Assembly (NCBI RefSeq): GCF_013003965.1
Contig: NZ_CP053069.1
Span: forward strand, 3,007,419 to 3,071,418
Direction of reading: 5' to 3'
DNA: 64,000 bases
DNA from: Usitatibacter rugosus
GTDB taxonomy: Bacteria; Pseudomonadota; Gammaproteobacteria; Burkholderiales; Usitatibacteraceae
The position numbers and the translations under genes were made by a program. The notes under the pieces are model-generated. The model worked only from the letters and a program-made list of their open reading frames with translations. It did not search any database and was not told the DNA's origin. How positions within the stretch are numbered: the first letter of the stretch is position 1; each line of letters opens with the position of its first letter. This document shows, piece by piece, positions 1-8,839 of the stretch.

Positions 1-462
1 TGCATCGGCGTCGCGTCGAGTGCGGCCGCCATCGCCGAGATGCTTCGGGTACGGCCCCAGCAGGTGCGAGCCCTGCAATTCCTGCAGAACCTCTCCGCGC
101 AGGCCGATGCCCGCACGATCGCTGCATTGCCTGGGGCGGCCGGCTCGGGGCGGATGGCGCACCAGCCGTTCGGCGGGCCCGAAGGAGTTGCTCGGCTTCG
201 GGAAGCCCTCGAGCCCATGCGAATCGATTCGCGACTATCCACGCCCTTGCGAGAAAAGCTGGCCAGCGCCGACCCGCGATTGCTGGCAGATCTCGCCCTC
301 AACAGCGTTGTTCGTAACACCGGCGTGGACGTCGCAGTGTGCGCGATGTACACGGTGGACCACATCCGGACGAATGCGGGAGTGGTTCGCGAAAGCCGCT
401 TCTCGGATGCCGAGATCGGAGAGGTTCAGGCGTACTTCGCCGGGGCCATGAGCGACTCGTAG
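1..462 (+). CDS. Aldo/keto reductase family protein, C-terminal part (truncated by window edge)
   Basis: The reading frame is open from the first base and ends at a TAG at 460-462, giving the last 153 residues. The late part, with NTGVDVAVCAMYTVDHIRTN followed by a short helix, fits the C-terminal end of the aldo/keto reductase barrel, where a Gly-Val-Asp strand and a following helix close the NADP site. The N-terminal catalytic Asp-Tyr-Lys-His residues lie outside the window, so activity cannot be judged. Its 3-prime end overlaps that of the convergent glycosyltransferase by 37 bp. Oxidoreductases of this kind are often found in polysaccharide loci, which fits the neighbours. Family assignment rests on the C-terminal pattern only. 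Confidence 0.6.
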   Translation, partial: CIGVASSAAAIAEMLRVRPQQVRALQFLQNLSAQADARTIAALPGAAGSGRMAHQPFGGPEGVARLREALEPMRIDSRLSTPLREKLASADPRLLADLALNSVVRNTGVDVAVCAMYTVDHIRTNAGVVRESRFSDAEIGEVQAYFAGAMSDS

Positions 463-1568
463 AGGTCGAGCGTGTCCCGCGCGACACGTTTCCAGGAAAA
501 CTCCGACTCCACCCACTGTCGCGCACGAACGCCCATCTCCGCCCGGGGCAGGGCGGCAACGCGGCGGATCGCATCGGCCAGCGAATCCGCATCGTTCGCA
601 ACCCAGAGCCCGCACCCTACTTCCTCGAGCCGTCCCCAGGGTGTCCCGCGGCTCGCGATGACAGGCAGGCCATGTGCGAGAGCCTCGGTCACCACGATGC
701 CGAAGTTCTCGCTGTGGGAGGGGACGACGACGACGTCGGCCGCATGGAACAGCGCCTGCTTCGCATCCCCCCTCACGTCGCCTACGAATCGAACCGAGTC
801 GGACAAGCCGAGCTCGATCGATCGGGCCTGGAGCTGCGACCGGTAGGCGGCTTCGCCGTCGCCGCCGAGGACGAGGGACCATCGCAGTGTGGAATCGCTG
901 TTCAACTTAGCGCACGCATCAAGCAGGTTCTCGATACCCTTGATCGGATGCAACCGTCCCAGATAGAGCAGCCTCAGCACCGGTGAGTCCTCTTTCACGT
1001 GCGGCGCCGGAATGTCCACTCCGTTGGGAATCACGGCGGCCTTCACACCCGGAAACCGTGCGAGGCTTTGCCGGGCTTCGTCTTCCGACGTGACATGCAG
1101 CGCCAGGCGGCCGGGGGCAACGCTCCTGCATGCGCCATCCCAGGCGTTCTTCGTCCGGGCTCGCGTCGTTCCTTCCCAGCGCTGGAACCCTCCCCGCGGC
1201 GACCACACCAGCGGCTTGCCGAGTGCACGGCACGCGATCAGCGTCGGGAACGTCGTGAAGTTGTAAGCCGCAGTGAGGTGCACGACGTCGGCCCAGCGCA
1301 GGAGCTCCGGCAGGTTTCCCACGAGCGTAGGCGACACGGCATGCACGGCAATGCGATGGCAGTAGCGGACTCGGAACCGCGGGGCGAGCTCGACCTCGCG
1401 CGATGTGTCGACTTCCAGCGTCCGTTCCCGCCCATTGGCGTCCGTCGTGAGCACGCGAACTTCCCCGCCCGCATCCGCCAACGCCTCGCATAATCGCAAC
1501 GCCGAGTAGGTCGGCCCGCCGTAAATGTGCGCGGGATGGAACGCAGGGCTGACCTGGGCGATCTTCAC
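426..1568 (-). CDS. Glycosyltransferase family 4 (GT-B fold)
   Basis: A 380-residue cytoplasmic glycosyltransferase, likely transferring a sugar from a nucleotide-sugar donor to a lipid-linked glycan. The N-terminal acceptor domain begins VKIAQVSPAFHP with the glycine-rich YGGPTYSALRL segment. The C-terminal donor domain contains LGRLHPIKGIENLL, a GDGE turn and the EX7E-type motif in SENFGIVVTEA. The frame is open about 66 codons further upstream, but that part lies inside the upstream gene. I chose the GTG at 1568 because it overlaps the upstream TGA as GTGA and begins the conserved fold. It is translationally coupled to the preceding family 2 glycosyltransferase, so both probably act on the same surface polysaccharide. 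Donor and acceptor cannot be predicted. Confidence 0.85.
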   Translation of the reverse strand: MKIAQVSPAFHPAHIYGGPTYSALRLCEALADAGGEVRVLTTDANGRERTLEVDTSREVELAPRFRVRYCHRIAVHAVSPTLVGNLPELLRWADVVHLTAAYNFTTFPTLIACRALGKPLVWSPRGGFQRWEGTTRARTKNAWDGACRSVAPGRLALHVTSEDEARQSLARFPGVKAAVIPNGVDIPAPHVKEDSPVLRLLYLGRLHPIKGIENLLDACAKLNSDSTLRWSLVLGGDGEAAYRSQLQARSIELGLSDSVRFVGDVRGDAKQALFHAADVVVVPSHSENFGIVVTEALAHGLPVIASRGTPWGRLEEVGCGLWVANDADSLADAIRRVAALPRAEMGVRARQWVESEFSWKRVARDTLDLYESLMAPAKYA

Positions 1569-2707
1569 CCGGTCACGAGGTGCTGCCGCCTGCGCCGCAC
1601 CCAGGTCGAGAGCCGGTGGCGGAACCGGTTGAAAAGGCCTGCTGGAATCGTGAGACCGCAGAACGTGACGGCGAGGTAGAGCGTCCAGAGATAAGCGCGG
1701 TCGCGCAAGCGCAGCTTGTACTCGCGGAGCTGGTGCCCAGGCCAAAGATCGCGGGCCACGCCCCACGCCATGCCCCAGTTCGCGAGCTGCCGGTACTCGA
1801 AGAGCCAGAAAGGATAGGTGATCGTCAGAAGTTGCGAGTAGATGCGTCGAATGAGGTTGGAACGCTGCGCGTCGTCGAGATAGGGCGAGATCGCGTCAAT
1901 GGTCACGCGGGCGACCGAATCAAGACCCGTGTGCTTGTGCTTGAACGAAAGCGGGGCATTCGCGTAGCGCACGCGGTAGGTCTCGGGAACGAGCTTGCCG
2001 TCGAGGCGGATGTGGTCCAACACCGCCACCACGTCAACTCCGGCGAGACGCCCTCCTGCGGCAAGGATGCGACTGGCGAGGAAGATCTGAATATAGATCG
2101 AGCGGTCCCAGCGGTCGGTGTCGTGGCGCGCCGCGGCTTCCCGCTTGAAAACGAGCCCGCTGGTGAAGCTGAATGAGCGGAAGTAGTGCGCGGCAGCGGC
2201 AGGCCCCTGGCCGAGGATGGACGTGCTGAAAGCCCGCTGCGTCACGGCCTGTGTGTGCCAATCCTGATAGTTCGTGATGCACATGTCGGGCATCTCGAGC
2301 GATACGAGCGCCGCCATCAGGCGGGTCAAGACATCCGGAGACGCGAGTGCATCATCGTTGCCGAGCATGAAGACGTACTTGCCGCGCGCGTTGTTCAGGC
2401 AATAGCGGACGTTGCCGTCATATCCGAGATTTACCGATTGGGCGACGTACCGGAACGGCACGGGCGAGGCGGAAAGGAATCCGGGGATCACTTGGTTGGA
2501 ATCGTCCGACGAGCAGTCGTCCGAAACCAGGATCTCGAAGTCGCGGCAATCCTGCGCGAACGCGTGGCGGAGATTGACCTCGAGGAACTCACGGCGCTTG
2601 TAGTTCGGGATCGCCAGTGTAAAAAATGGCTCGCTGTGCCCGGGAGCTTCCCGTGACGCGAGAAGCTCCGCTACTGGGGGCGTGGGTGCAGCCGAAGAGG
2701 GAGACAC
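1565..2707 (-). CDS. Glycosyltransferase family 2 (GT-A fold)
   Basis: A 380-residue protein with an N-terminal GT-A domain. FFTLAIPNYKRREFLEVNL leads into EILVSDDCSSDDS, and FMLGNDDALA carries the DXD-like divalent-metal site. The C-terminal third is rich in aromatic and basic residues and has one hydrophobic stretch (LYLAVTFCGLTIPAGLF), which suggests membrane association near the polyprenol-linked acceptor. Translation starts at GTG 2707, with a candidate promoter about 30 bp upstream. It is the first gene of a two-gene minus-strand unit with the family 4 enzyme and diverges from the polymerase-like gene. It probably extends an O-antigen or exopolysaccharide repeat. Specificity is unknown. 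Confidence 0.85.
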   Translation of the reverse strand: MSPSSAAPTPPVAELLASREAPGHSEPFFTLAIPNYKRREFLEVNLRHAFAQDCRDFEILVSDDCSSDDSNQVIPGFLSASPVPFRYVAQSVNLGYDGNVRYCLNNARGKYVFMLGNDDALASPDVLTRLMAALVSLEMPDMCITNYQDWHTQAVTQRAFSTSILGQGPAAAAHYFRSFSFTSGLVFKREAAARHDTDRWDRSIYIQIFLASRILAAGGRLAGVDVVAVLDHIRLDGKLVPETYRVRYANAPLSFKHKHTGLDSVARVTIDAISPYLDDAQRSNLIRRIYSQLLTITYPFWLFEYRQLANWGMAWGVARDLWPGHQLREYKLRLRDRAYLWTLYLAVTFCGLTIPAGLFNRFRHRLSTWVRRRRQHLVTG

Positions 2708-2738
2708 TGTGGGACAATCACCGTTGGGGCCTGCAGGG

Positions 2739-2767
2739 ATTGTATCGGCAACCGGCCCCCTGATGAA
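2739..2767 (-). promoter_or_regulatory. Candidate sigma-70 promoter for the minus-strand glycosyltransferase pair
   Basis: On the minus strand TTCATC (2767-2762) and TACAAT (2744-2739) are separated by 17 bp, about 30 bp before the GTG start. The -10 is one mismatch from consensus and the -35 is weak. It lies in the 62-bp gap between divergent genes. Confidence 0.35.
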
Positions 2768-2769
2768 TC

Positions 2770-4254
2770 ATGACGACGACATTGACCTTGGCCGCCAAGC
2801 GCCAGCAGGCCTTCGAGCGCGGCTTCTGGCTTCTCGCGATCGGCGTGCTGGCGATCGAGCTCTGGTATGTGCCCGACTCCTCGTCGGGCGCCGTGGCCGC
2901 CTCCTTGGCAATCAGTATCGCGGGCTTGGTTCCGACTTGGCTCTGGATCCAGGATGGCGGGGCGGATATCCCGATTTTCCCGATCTACGGACTTACCTTC
3001 CTCATGACCTACGCGTTGCCAATGCTGGGCGGGCAAGCGTATCTCGACTCGGTGAGTGAGACGACCAAGATCAGCGTGGGCGGCATTCTTGCCTTTGGCC
3101 TTGCCGCCGGAACGATCACTTGGTACTGGTTCCGGCGCGGTCCTCTGCCAAAGCCTGGGGATTCCACGCTCCAGCTTCCGATCAATCGGATGAGGAATTT
3201 GCTCCTCGCGGCCGCGGTTCTGAACATGTTTTTCCTGTTCGGAACTACGGGGCAATGGTGGTGGTGGGTGCCTTCGGAGGTGCTCGGAGTCTTCCGCGCG
3301 TTTATCACCAGCCTCTACGTCTTGTCGGTCTTTGTGCACTTCCATGACATTGGCGCAGGAAAGCTGCGGGGGCCGCAGGCATACGCCTTTATCGTCGTTT
3401 TCACGCTCGCGGAGATGGCGAGCAGTGCAAGCCTGCTCCTGGTTGGCTCGATGTTGCAGGTCTTGATCGGCATTACAGCCTACTCACTTGGGCGCGGACG
3501 CGTTCCAGTCAAGATCTTGGTCGCTGCCCTCCTGGCTTTTTCCCTCCTGCACGCGGGCAAGAGCGAGATGCGCGACAAGCACTGGTTCGGGACAACCGAC
3601 TACGAACCTCAGCCAACAGAGTACGTGGGCTTGTATGCGGAGTGGATCGGATATGGACTGGAAGCATTCACGGACGACGGCACTACACAGAGCCGCGAAC
3701 AGCTTTCGCTTCGCGAGAGGGCCGGGCTTGCCTATCTCTTCCTGATGGTCTACGAGATGTCGCCGGATCGCACGCCGTATCTGTTCGGTGCGAGCTATGA
3801 GCCAATCCCGCGCCTGCTCGTACCACGTTTCATCAATCCGGAGCGAATGTCGACCCACGAGGGCACCGTCATCTTGAACGTGCACCACGGTCTTCAAACT
3901 CGAGAAACGGCCATGACCGCGACCATCGCCTGGGACCTGATTGGGGAAGCGCAGGCCAACTTCGGACTGATTGGCGTTGTCGCCGCATTCATGATCCTCG
4001 GTTGGTTCTACGCCCGCGTGGAGCGTTGGTCGCGCGGCCACGAGATCTTCTCCTTTAGGGTACTGGCGTCTCTGGTCATCCTGTCGCTTTGCGTACAGGT
4101 TGGCATCACCTTGGCGGTGTACGTGACCGCCCTCTTCCAGGCCATGGTCGCCCTGGTGACCCTCGCGTTCGTCGCGATGGAGCGCCGTCAGATCCGCGAC
4201 CTGCTCGCCAACGTCACCGCAGCCCGGCTTTCAAGACGCAAGGGGTCGATCTGA
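2770..4254 (+). CDS. Polytopic membrane protein, O-antigen/repeat-unit polymerase-like (Wzy-like)
   Basis: A 494-residue protein with about ten to twelve hydrophobic segments. Examples are FWLLAIGVLAIELWYV near residue 20, a run around 40-60, several between 100 and 270, and a dense set from about 395 to 475. A long soluble loop of roughly 100 residues lies before the last helices (about residues 270-380). This architecture, and the position between glycosyltransferase genes, match Wzy-type polymerases, which link lipid-carried repeat units in the periplasm. Wzy proteins have little sequence conservation, so the call rests on topology and context. A flippase (Wzx) is not visible in the window. 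The next gene starts immediately after the stop codon. Confidence 0.55.
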   Translation: MTTTLTLAAKRQQAFERGFWLLAIGVLAIELWYVPDSSSGAVAASLAISIAGLVPTWLWIQDGGADIPIFPIYGLTFLMTYALPMLGGQAYLDSVSETTKISVGGILAFGLAAGTITWYWFRRGPLPKPGDSTLQLPINRMRNLLLAAAVLNMFFLFGTTGQWWWWVPSEVLGVFRAFITSLYVLSVFVHFHDIGAGKLRGPQAYAFIVVFTLAEMASSASLLLVGSMLQVLIGITAYSLGRGRVPVKILVAALLAFSLLHAGKSEMRDKHWFGTTDYEPQPTEYVGLYAEWIGYGLEAFTDDGTTQSREQLSLRERAGLAYLFLMVYEMSPDRTPYLFGASYEPIPRLLVPRFINPERMSTHEGTVILNVHHGLQTRETAMTATIAWDLIGEAQANFGLIGVVAAFMILGWFYARVERWSRGHEIFSFRVLASLVILSLCVQVGITLAVYVTALFQAMVALVTLAFVAMERRQIRDLLANVTAARLSRRKGSI

Positions 4255-5109
4255 TTGGAGACCGACGCATCGCAATCCCCGGCTGGCGTTTCCGCGATGA
4301 TCTTCACGCTGAACGAAGAAATCCATCTCCCGGGCTGCCTCCAAAGCCTCTCCTGGTGCGATGACGTGATCGTCGTCGACTCGGGCAGCACCGACCGCAC
4401 AACCGCCATCACCTCCGACTCGGGAGCGCGCTTGTTCGTGCACCCCTTCACCGGCTTCGGGGACCAGCGCAATTGGGCGCTCGACAACACGTCGCCGAAG
4501 CATCCGTGGATCCTCATCCTCGATGCGGACGAACGTGTCCCCCCGCCGCTGGCCGAAGAACTGAAGCGCGTCTCGCACACCACACCTGCGTCGATCGACG
4601 CATACCGAGTCAAGCGGCGCTTCCATATGTGGGGACGATGGTTGCAGCACAGCAGCCTCTATCCGACGTGGGTCGTGCGCCTGGTCCGCCTGGGGCACGT
4701 CCGCTACGTGAATCGCGGACACGCGGAAACGCAGGTCGTCGACGGTGCGACCGCCGACCTGGAATTCGACCTCATCGATGAGAACTTGAAGGGCATCGAC
4801 GAGTGGTTCGAGCGCCAGAACCGCTACTCGACCAAGGATGCGGAACACGAGATCGCGGCGGAGCGCGCATCCCCGTCGTGGAGCGGCCTCGTCAACGGCG
4901 ACCCGCTGGTGCGGCGAGCCGCCCTGAAGGGCATCGCCATGCGAATGCCGGGGCGTCCTCTCCTCTACTTCATCTATGCCTATGTGCTTCGCGGCGGGTT
5001 CCGCGACGGCCGCGACGGATTCGTCTTCTGCATGATGCGCGCGCTGTACCAGGGCATGGTGGTTGCGAAGAAGCACGATATTCGTCGAAGGGCGGTGGCC
5101 GGTGGCTGA
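4255..5109 (+). CDS. Glycosyltransferase family 2, WaaE/KdtX-like
   Basis: A 284-residue GT-A enzyme. SAMIFTLNEEIHLPGCLQSL opens the nucleotide-binding fold, DDVIVVDSGSTDRT follows, and ILILDADERV supplies the metal-binding acidic motif. The NEE start and the DSGSTD block are typical of the WaaE/KdtX group that adds hexoses to the lipopolysaccharide inner core. The TTG at 4255 directly abuts the upstream TGA and is preceded by AAGGGG, a good ribosome binding site. An ATG 14 codons later (4297) is an alternative but lacks one. The 3-prime end overlaps galE by 8 bp. Likely cytoplasmic, peripheral to the inner membrane. The exact sugar is not predictable. Confidence 0.8.
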   Translation: METDASQSPAGVSAMIFTLNEEIHLPGCLQSLSWCDDVIVVDSGSTDRTTAITSDSGARLFVHPFTGFGDQRNWALDNTSPKHPWILILDADERVPPPLAEELKRVSHTTPASIDAYRVKRRFHMWGRWLQHSSLYPTWVVRLVRLGHVRYVNRGHAETQVVDGATADLEFDLIDENLKGIDEWFERQNRYSTKDAEHEIAAERASPSWSGLVNGDPLVRRAALKGIAMRMPGRPLLYFIYAYVLRGGFRDGRDGFVFCMMRALYQGMVVAKKHDIRRRAVAGG

Positions 5110-6100
5110 TTCGGTTCTCGTTGTGGGTGGCGCGGGCTACATCGGCTCGCACATGGTGAAGCTCCTCGCGAGCACGGGACACGAGGTCGTGGTCTTCGAC
5201 GACCTCTCGACCGGCCATCGCGACGCGATCGCCAGCTCCGTCCTCGTGGAAGGAGACCTCCGCGATCCCGTCGCGATCACGAAGGCGTTAGCCCTGCGAA
5301 AATTCTCGAGCGTCCTTCACTTCGCCGCGAAGTGCTACGTCGGTGAATCGGTGCAGGATCCCGCCAAGTACTACGGCAACAACGTGTTGGGCACGGCGAA
5401 CCTTCTCGAGGCGATGCGCACGAACGGCGTCGGAAAACTTGTCTTTTCGTCGTCGTGCAGCACTTATGGCGATCCCGTGATGACCCCGATGACGGAAGAG
5501 CATCCGCAAGATCCCGTGAATCCGTACGGCGCCACCAAGCTCATGGGCGAACGCGCCATGAAGGACTACGGGCGCGCCTACGGGTTGCGCACAGTGGCTC
5601 TCCGCTATTTCAACGCGTCGGGGCTCGACGCCGACGGCACGCTCGGCGAACGCCACGACCCCGAAACGCACCTGATCCCGCTCGTGCTTCGCGAGGCGCT
5701 GCGGCTGCGCGCGGGCGGCGCTCGCGATGCGACGCAACTGCAGGTCTTCGGCGACGACTTCGACACGCCGGATGGAACGTGCATCCGCGACTATGTTCAC
5801 GTATCCGACCTGTGCGCCGCGCACCTTCTCGCCATGCGCCGGCTCGACGCTCCAGGTCGCGCGTTCGAGGCGTTCAACCTCGGCTCGGAAAAGGGAAGCT
5901 CGGTCCTCGACGTCATCGAGTGCTGTCGCCGGATCACCGGCCAGGACATCGGCTACAAGATGGCCGGCCGCCGCGCCGGCGACCCCGCTCGCCTGATCGC
6001 GAGCTCGGAACGCGCGCGAAGGGACCTCGGGTGGAGTCCCCGCTATGCCGATCTTCCCGAGATCGTTTCCACGGCCTGGCGCTGGTTCTCCCGCACATGA
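5102..6100 (+). CDS. galE: UDP-glucose 4-epimerase
   Basis: A 332-residue extended short-chain dehydrogenase that interconverts UDP-glucose and UDP-galactose using bound NAD. The Rossmann motif GGAGYIGSH lies near the N-terminus. The catalytic set is present: Ser/Thr in FSSSCSTYGD and the Tyr-X3-Lys pair in YGATK. LRYFNASG is the characteristic GalE substrate-binding strand. I start at GTG 5102 rather than the upstream ATG at 5063, which would add 13 residues not seen in the family. GAAGGGCGG lies just upstream. It overlaps the preceding glycosyltransferase by 8 bp and the next gene by an ATGA. It would supply UDP-galactose, or a related epimer, to the local glycosyltransferases. Confidence 0.92.
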   Translation: MADSVLVVGGAGYIGSHMVKLLASTGHEVVVFDDLSTGHRDAIASSVLVEGDLRDPVAITKALALRKFSSVLHFAAKCYVGESVQDPAKYYGNNVLGTANLLEAMRTNGVGKLVFSSSCSTYGDPVMTPMTEEHPQDPVNPYGATKLMGERAMKDYGRAYGLRTVALRYFNASGLDADGTLGERHDPETHLIPLVLREALRLRAGGARDATQLQVFGDDFDTPDGTCIRDYVHVSDLCAAHLLAMRRLDAPGRAFEAFNLGSEKGSSVLDVIECCRRITGQDIGYKMAGRRAGDPARLIASSERARRDLGWSPRYADLPEIVSTAWRWFSRT

Positions 6101-7842
6101 ATATCCTCGGACTGAATGCCTATCATGGCGACGCATCGGCGTGCCTGCTGCGCGACGGCAAGCTCGTGGCCGCCGCCGAGGAGGAGAGGTTCCGCCGCAT
6201 CAAGCACTGGGCCGGATTTCCGAGCCAGGCCATCGCCTGGTGCCTCAAGGATGCCGGGCTCTCTCTGTCCGACATCGACCATGTCGCGATCAATCAGGAC
6301 TCGGGCGCGAACCTCTGGCGCAAGCTGGCGTTCACGCTCAAGCAACGGCCGGACATCTCGCTTGTCCTCGATCGCCTGAAGAACAAGCGCAAGCGGACGG
6401 GCGTTGCAGAAGAGCTCTCGACCTCGCTGGGCCAACCTTTCAAGGGTGAAGTCCACTACGTCGAGCACCACCACGCCCACTTGGGATCGGCATTCCTGGT
6501 CTCGCCGTTCCCCGAGGCCGTTGCCGTATCGGTCGATGGATTCGGCGACTTCGCCAGCGCGGCATGGGGAATCGGCCGCGGCGACCAGGTCGAGGTCGAC
6601 GACAAGGTCTACTTCCCGCATTCGCTGGGGATCTTCTACGAATCGATTACCCAGTTCATCGGGTTTCCGCACTACGGCGATGAATACAAGGTCATGGGCC
6701 TGGCGCCCTACGGTGAACCGAAGTACTTGCCGGAAATGCGACGCATCGTCCGCCTCCAGGACGACGGACGCTTCGAACTGAATCTCGACTACTTCCGCCA
6801 TCACCGTGAGAAGGTCGAATACGAGTGGGACAACGGCCAGCCCATCGTGGGCTCGCTCTTCTCCGATGCGCTGATCGAACTGCTCGGGAGCGCGCGAGGC
6901 AAGGACGATCCCCTCGAACAGCGCCACAAGGACATCGCCCGCTCCGCGCAAGCCATGTACGAGGAAGCGTTCTTCCACCTCGTCACCCGCCTCCACGAGA
7001 AGTATCACGTCGACGCGCTCGCGCTGGCCGGCGGATGCGCGATGAACTCCGTCGCCAACGGCAAGGTGCTTCGCAATTCACCGTACAAGAAGCTCTACGT
7101 GCAGGCTGCGGCCGGCGACGCGGGCGGTGCACTGGGCGCGGCGCTCATTACGCATCGGCAGCAAGCAGGAGGCTCGTCTGCGCGATCGACGATGGATCAC
7201 GCCTTCTGGGGCCCACACTTCAGCGACGAGGAGATCGGAGCGTTGGTCACGCGCCGCAGCACGGAAATCGCGGGAGCGGGTTGCACGATCGAGCAGCTCA
7301 CCGACGAGCAAGTGCTCGTCGATCGCGCTGCCGCATGCGCTGCGCGGGGCGACGTCCTCGGCTGGTTCCAGGGGCGCATGGAGTGGGGCCCCCGCGCGCT
7401 GGGCAATCGGTCGATCGTCTGCGATCCGCGGCGCGCGGACATGAAGGACATCCTCAACCAGAAGATCAAGCGCCGGGAATCGTTTCGCCCCTTCGCTCCC
7501 TCGATCCTTCGGGAAGCGACCGCCGAATGGTTCGAGACCGACGATGACGTGCCCTTCATGATGCAGGTCTACCAGATCCGCGCCGAGAAGCGAGGCCAGA
7601 TCCCGGCCGTCACGCACGTCGACGGATCGGGTCGGCTCCAGACAGTCACCCGTGCCGCCAATCCGCGCTACTACGCGCTGATCGAAAGCTTCAGGGCTTT
7701 GACGGGCGTTCCGATGGTCCTAAACACGTCGTTCAACGAAAACGAGCCCGTCGTGTGCAGGCCGGAAGAAGCGCTCGATTGCTTCCTGCGGACCCGCATG
7801 GATACCCTCGTGATGGGCACCTGGGTACTTACCCGGTCGTAG
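6097..7842 (+). CDS. NodU/CmcH-family carbamoyltransferase
   Basis: A 581-residue enzyme predicted to transfer a carbamoyl group from carbamoyl phosphate to a hydroxyl of a sugar or small molecule. The N-terminal Kae1-like domain shows LNAYHGDASACLL and the metal-binding histidines in EHHHAHLGSAF, then SVDGFGDFASA. ALAGGCAMNSVANGK closes this domain. The C-terminal YrdC-like carbamoyl-adenylate domain carries GRMEWGPRALGNRSI and KRRESFRPFAPSI, with TSFNENEPVV near the end. All hallmark blocks are intact and the length is normal. The ATG at 6097 overlaps the galE stop (ATGA). A longer frame reaching back through galE is ignored. Context suggests carbamoylation of a surface-glycan sugar. Confidence 0.88.
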   Translation: MNILGLNAYHGDASACLLRDGKLVAAAEEERFRRIKHWAGFPSQAIAWCLKDAGLSLSDIDHVAINQDSGANLWRKLAFTLKQRPDISLVLDRLKNKRKRTGVAEELSTSLGQPFKGEVHYVEHHHAHLGSAFLVSPFPEAVAVSVDGFGDFASAAWGIGRGDQVEVDDKVYFPHSLGIFYESITQFIGFPHYGDEYKVMGLAPYGEPKYLPEMRRIVRLQDDGRFELNLDYFRHHREKVEYEWDNGQPIVGSLFSDALIELLGSARGKDDPLEQRHKDIARSAQAMYEEAFFHLVTRLHEKYHVDALALAGGCAMNSVANGKVLRNSPYKKLYVQAAAGDAGGALGAALITHRQQAGGSSARSTMDHAFWGPHFSDEEIGALVTRRSTEIAGAGCTIEQLTDEQVLVDRAAACAARGDVLGWFQGRMEWGPRALGNRSIVCDPRRADMKDILNQKIKRRESFRPFAPSILREATAEWFETDDDVPFMMQVYQIRAEKRGQIPAVTHVDGSGRLQTVTRAANPRYYALIESFRALTGVPMVLNTSFNENEPVVCRPEEALDCFLRTRMDTLVMGTWVLTRS

Positions 7843-8839
7843 CCGGAGCCTGGCGAAGGAAGTCCTGGTAGGCGAGGCGGATTCCTTCCGCCAGCGGCGT
7901 GCGCGGCTCCCAACCCAGCGACCGGATCCGGCTCACGTCCAGCAACTTTCGCGGCGTGCCATCCGGCTTCGACGTGTCCCACGTGACGGAACCGCGGTAG
8001 CCGACGACCTCGCAGACCAACGCCGTCAGCTCCGCGATCGTGAGGTCGTTGCCGGTTCCGATGTTGACCATCGGCAGGCCCGCGCTCGGGAACAGGCTCG
8101 CGAGCCGGGCCCAACTTGCTTCCATCATGTCCACGCAGGCTGCGGCGAGATCGTCCGAAAGCAGCAGCTCCCGGCGCGGCTTCCCCGTTCCCCATGCCAC
8201 GAGGTGGGGCAGCTCTTTCACCTTCGACTCGTGCGCCTTGCGGATCAGCGCGGGGAGCACATGGGACGTTTGCAGATCGTAGTTGTCGCCGGGCCCGAAC
8301 AGGTTGGTGGGCATCGCGCACGCGTACTCGGTTCCATGCTGGCGGTTGTACGCGGCGCACATCTCGATGCCGGCGATCTTCGCGATGGCGTACGCGCGGT
8401 TGGTCGCCTCCAGCGGACCCGTCAGGAGGTACTCCTCCTTGATGGGCTGAGGGCAATCGCGGGGGTAAATGCAGCTCGATCCCAGGAACAGCAGGCGCTT
8501 GACGTTCGCCTGCCAGCTTGCATGGATGACATTGGCCTCGATCGCGACGTTCTCGTAGATGAAATCGGCCGGTGCCGTGCTGTTGGCGACGATGCCTCCG
8601 ACCTTCGCAGCGGCGAGCACGACATGGTCGGGCCGCTCGGTCTCGAAGAAGGTCCGCACATCGTCCTGGCGCAAGAGGTCCAGCTGAGCGTGAGTGCGGA
8701 GGACGAGATTGCGGTATCCCCGTTTCTCGAGGGCGCGCACAACGGCCGAGCCCACCATTCCCCGGTGGCCGGCCACGAAGATCCGCGCGTCCTTCCGGAC
8801 GCCGCCGTCACTCCCGGTGGCTGAAGTGCTTGTAGCCAT
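7829..8839 (-). CDS. fcl: GDP-L-fucose synthase
   Basis: A 336-residue dual-function epimerase/reductase that converts GDP-4-keto-6-deoxymannose to GDP-L-fucose with NADPH. The N-terminal Rossmann signature [10 protein letters not shown], the [12 protein letters not shown] strand and the catalytic Tyr-X3-Lys in AYAIAKIAG are present. [13 protein letters not shown] is diagnostic of the family. The first 20 residues (Ser/Thr/Gly-rich) precede the fold, and the ATG at 8839 overlaps the gmd stop region by 32 bp. Its 3-prime end overlaps the convergent carbamoyltransferase by 14 bp. Together with gmd it makes GDP-fucose, a donor for one of the local glycosyltransferases. Confidence 0.93.
   Translation of the reverse strand: MATSTSATGSDGGVRKDARIFVAGHRGMVGSAVVRALEKRGYRNLVLRTHAQLDLLRQDDVRTFFETERPDHVVLAAAKVGGIVANSTAPADFIYENVAIEANVIHASWQANVKRLLFLGSSCIYPRDCPQPIKEEYLLTGPLEATNRAYAIAKIAGIEMCAAYNRQHGTEYACAMPTNLFGPGDNYDLQTSHVLPALIRKAHESKVKELPHLVAWGTGKPRRELLLSDDLAAACVDMMEASWARLASLFPSAGLPMVNIGTGNDLTIAELTALVCEVVGYRGSVTWDTSKPDGTPRKLLDVSRIRSLGWEPRTPLAEGIRLAYQDFLRQAPATTG

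Noticed and set aside
5455-7842. A longer start for the carbamoyltransferase, running back through galE.
   Set aside because: The added 214 residues are a shadow of galE, and the family N-terminus begins at the ATG at 6097.
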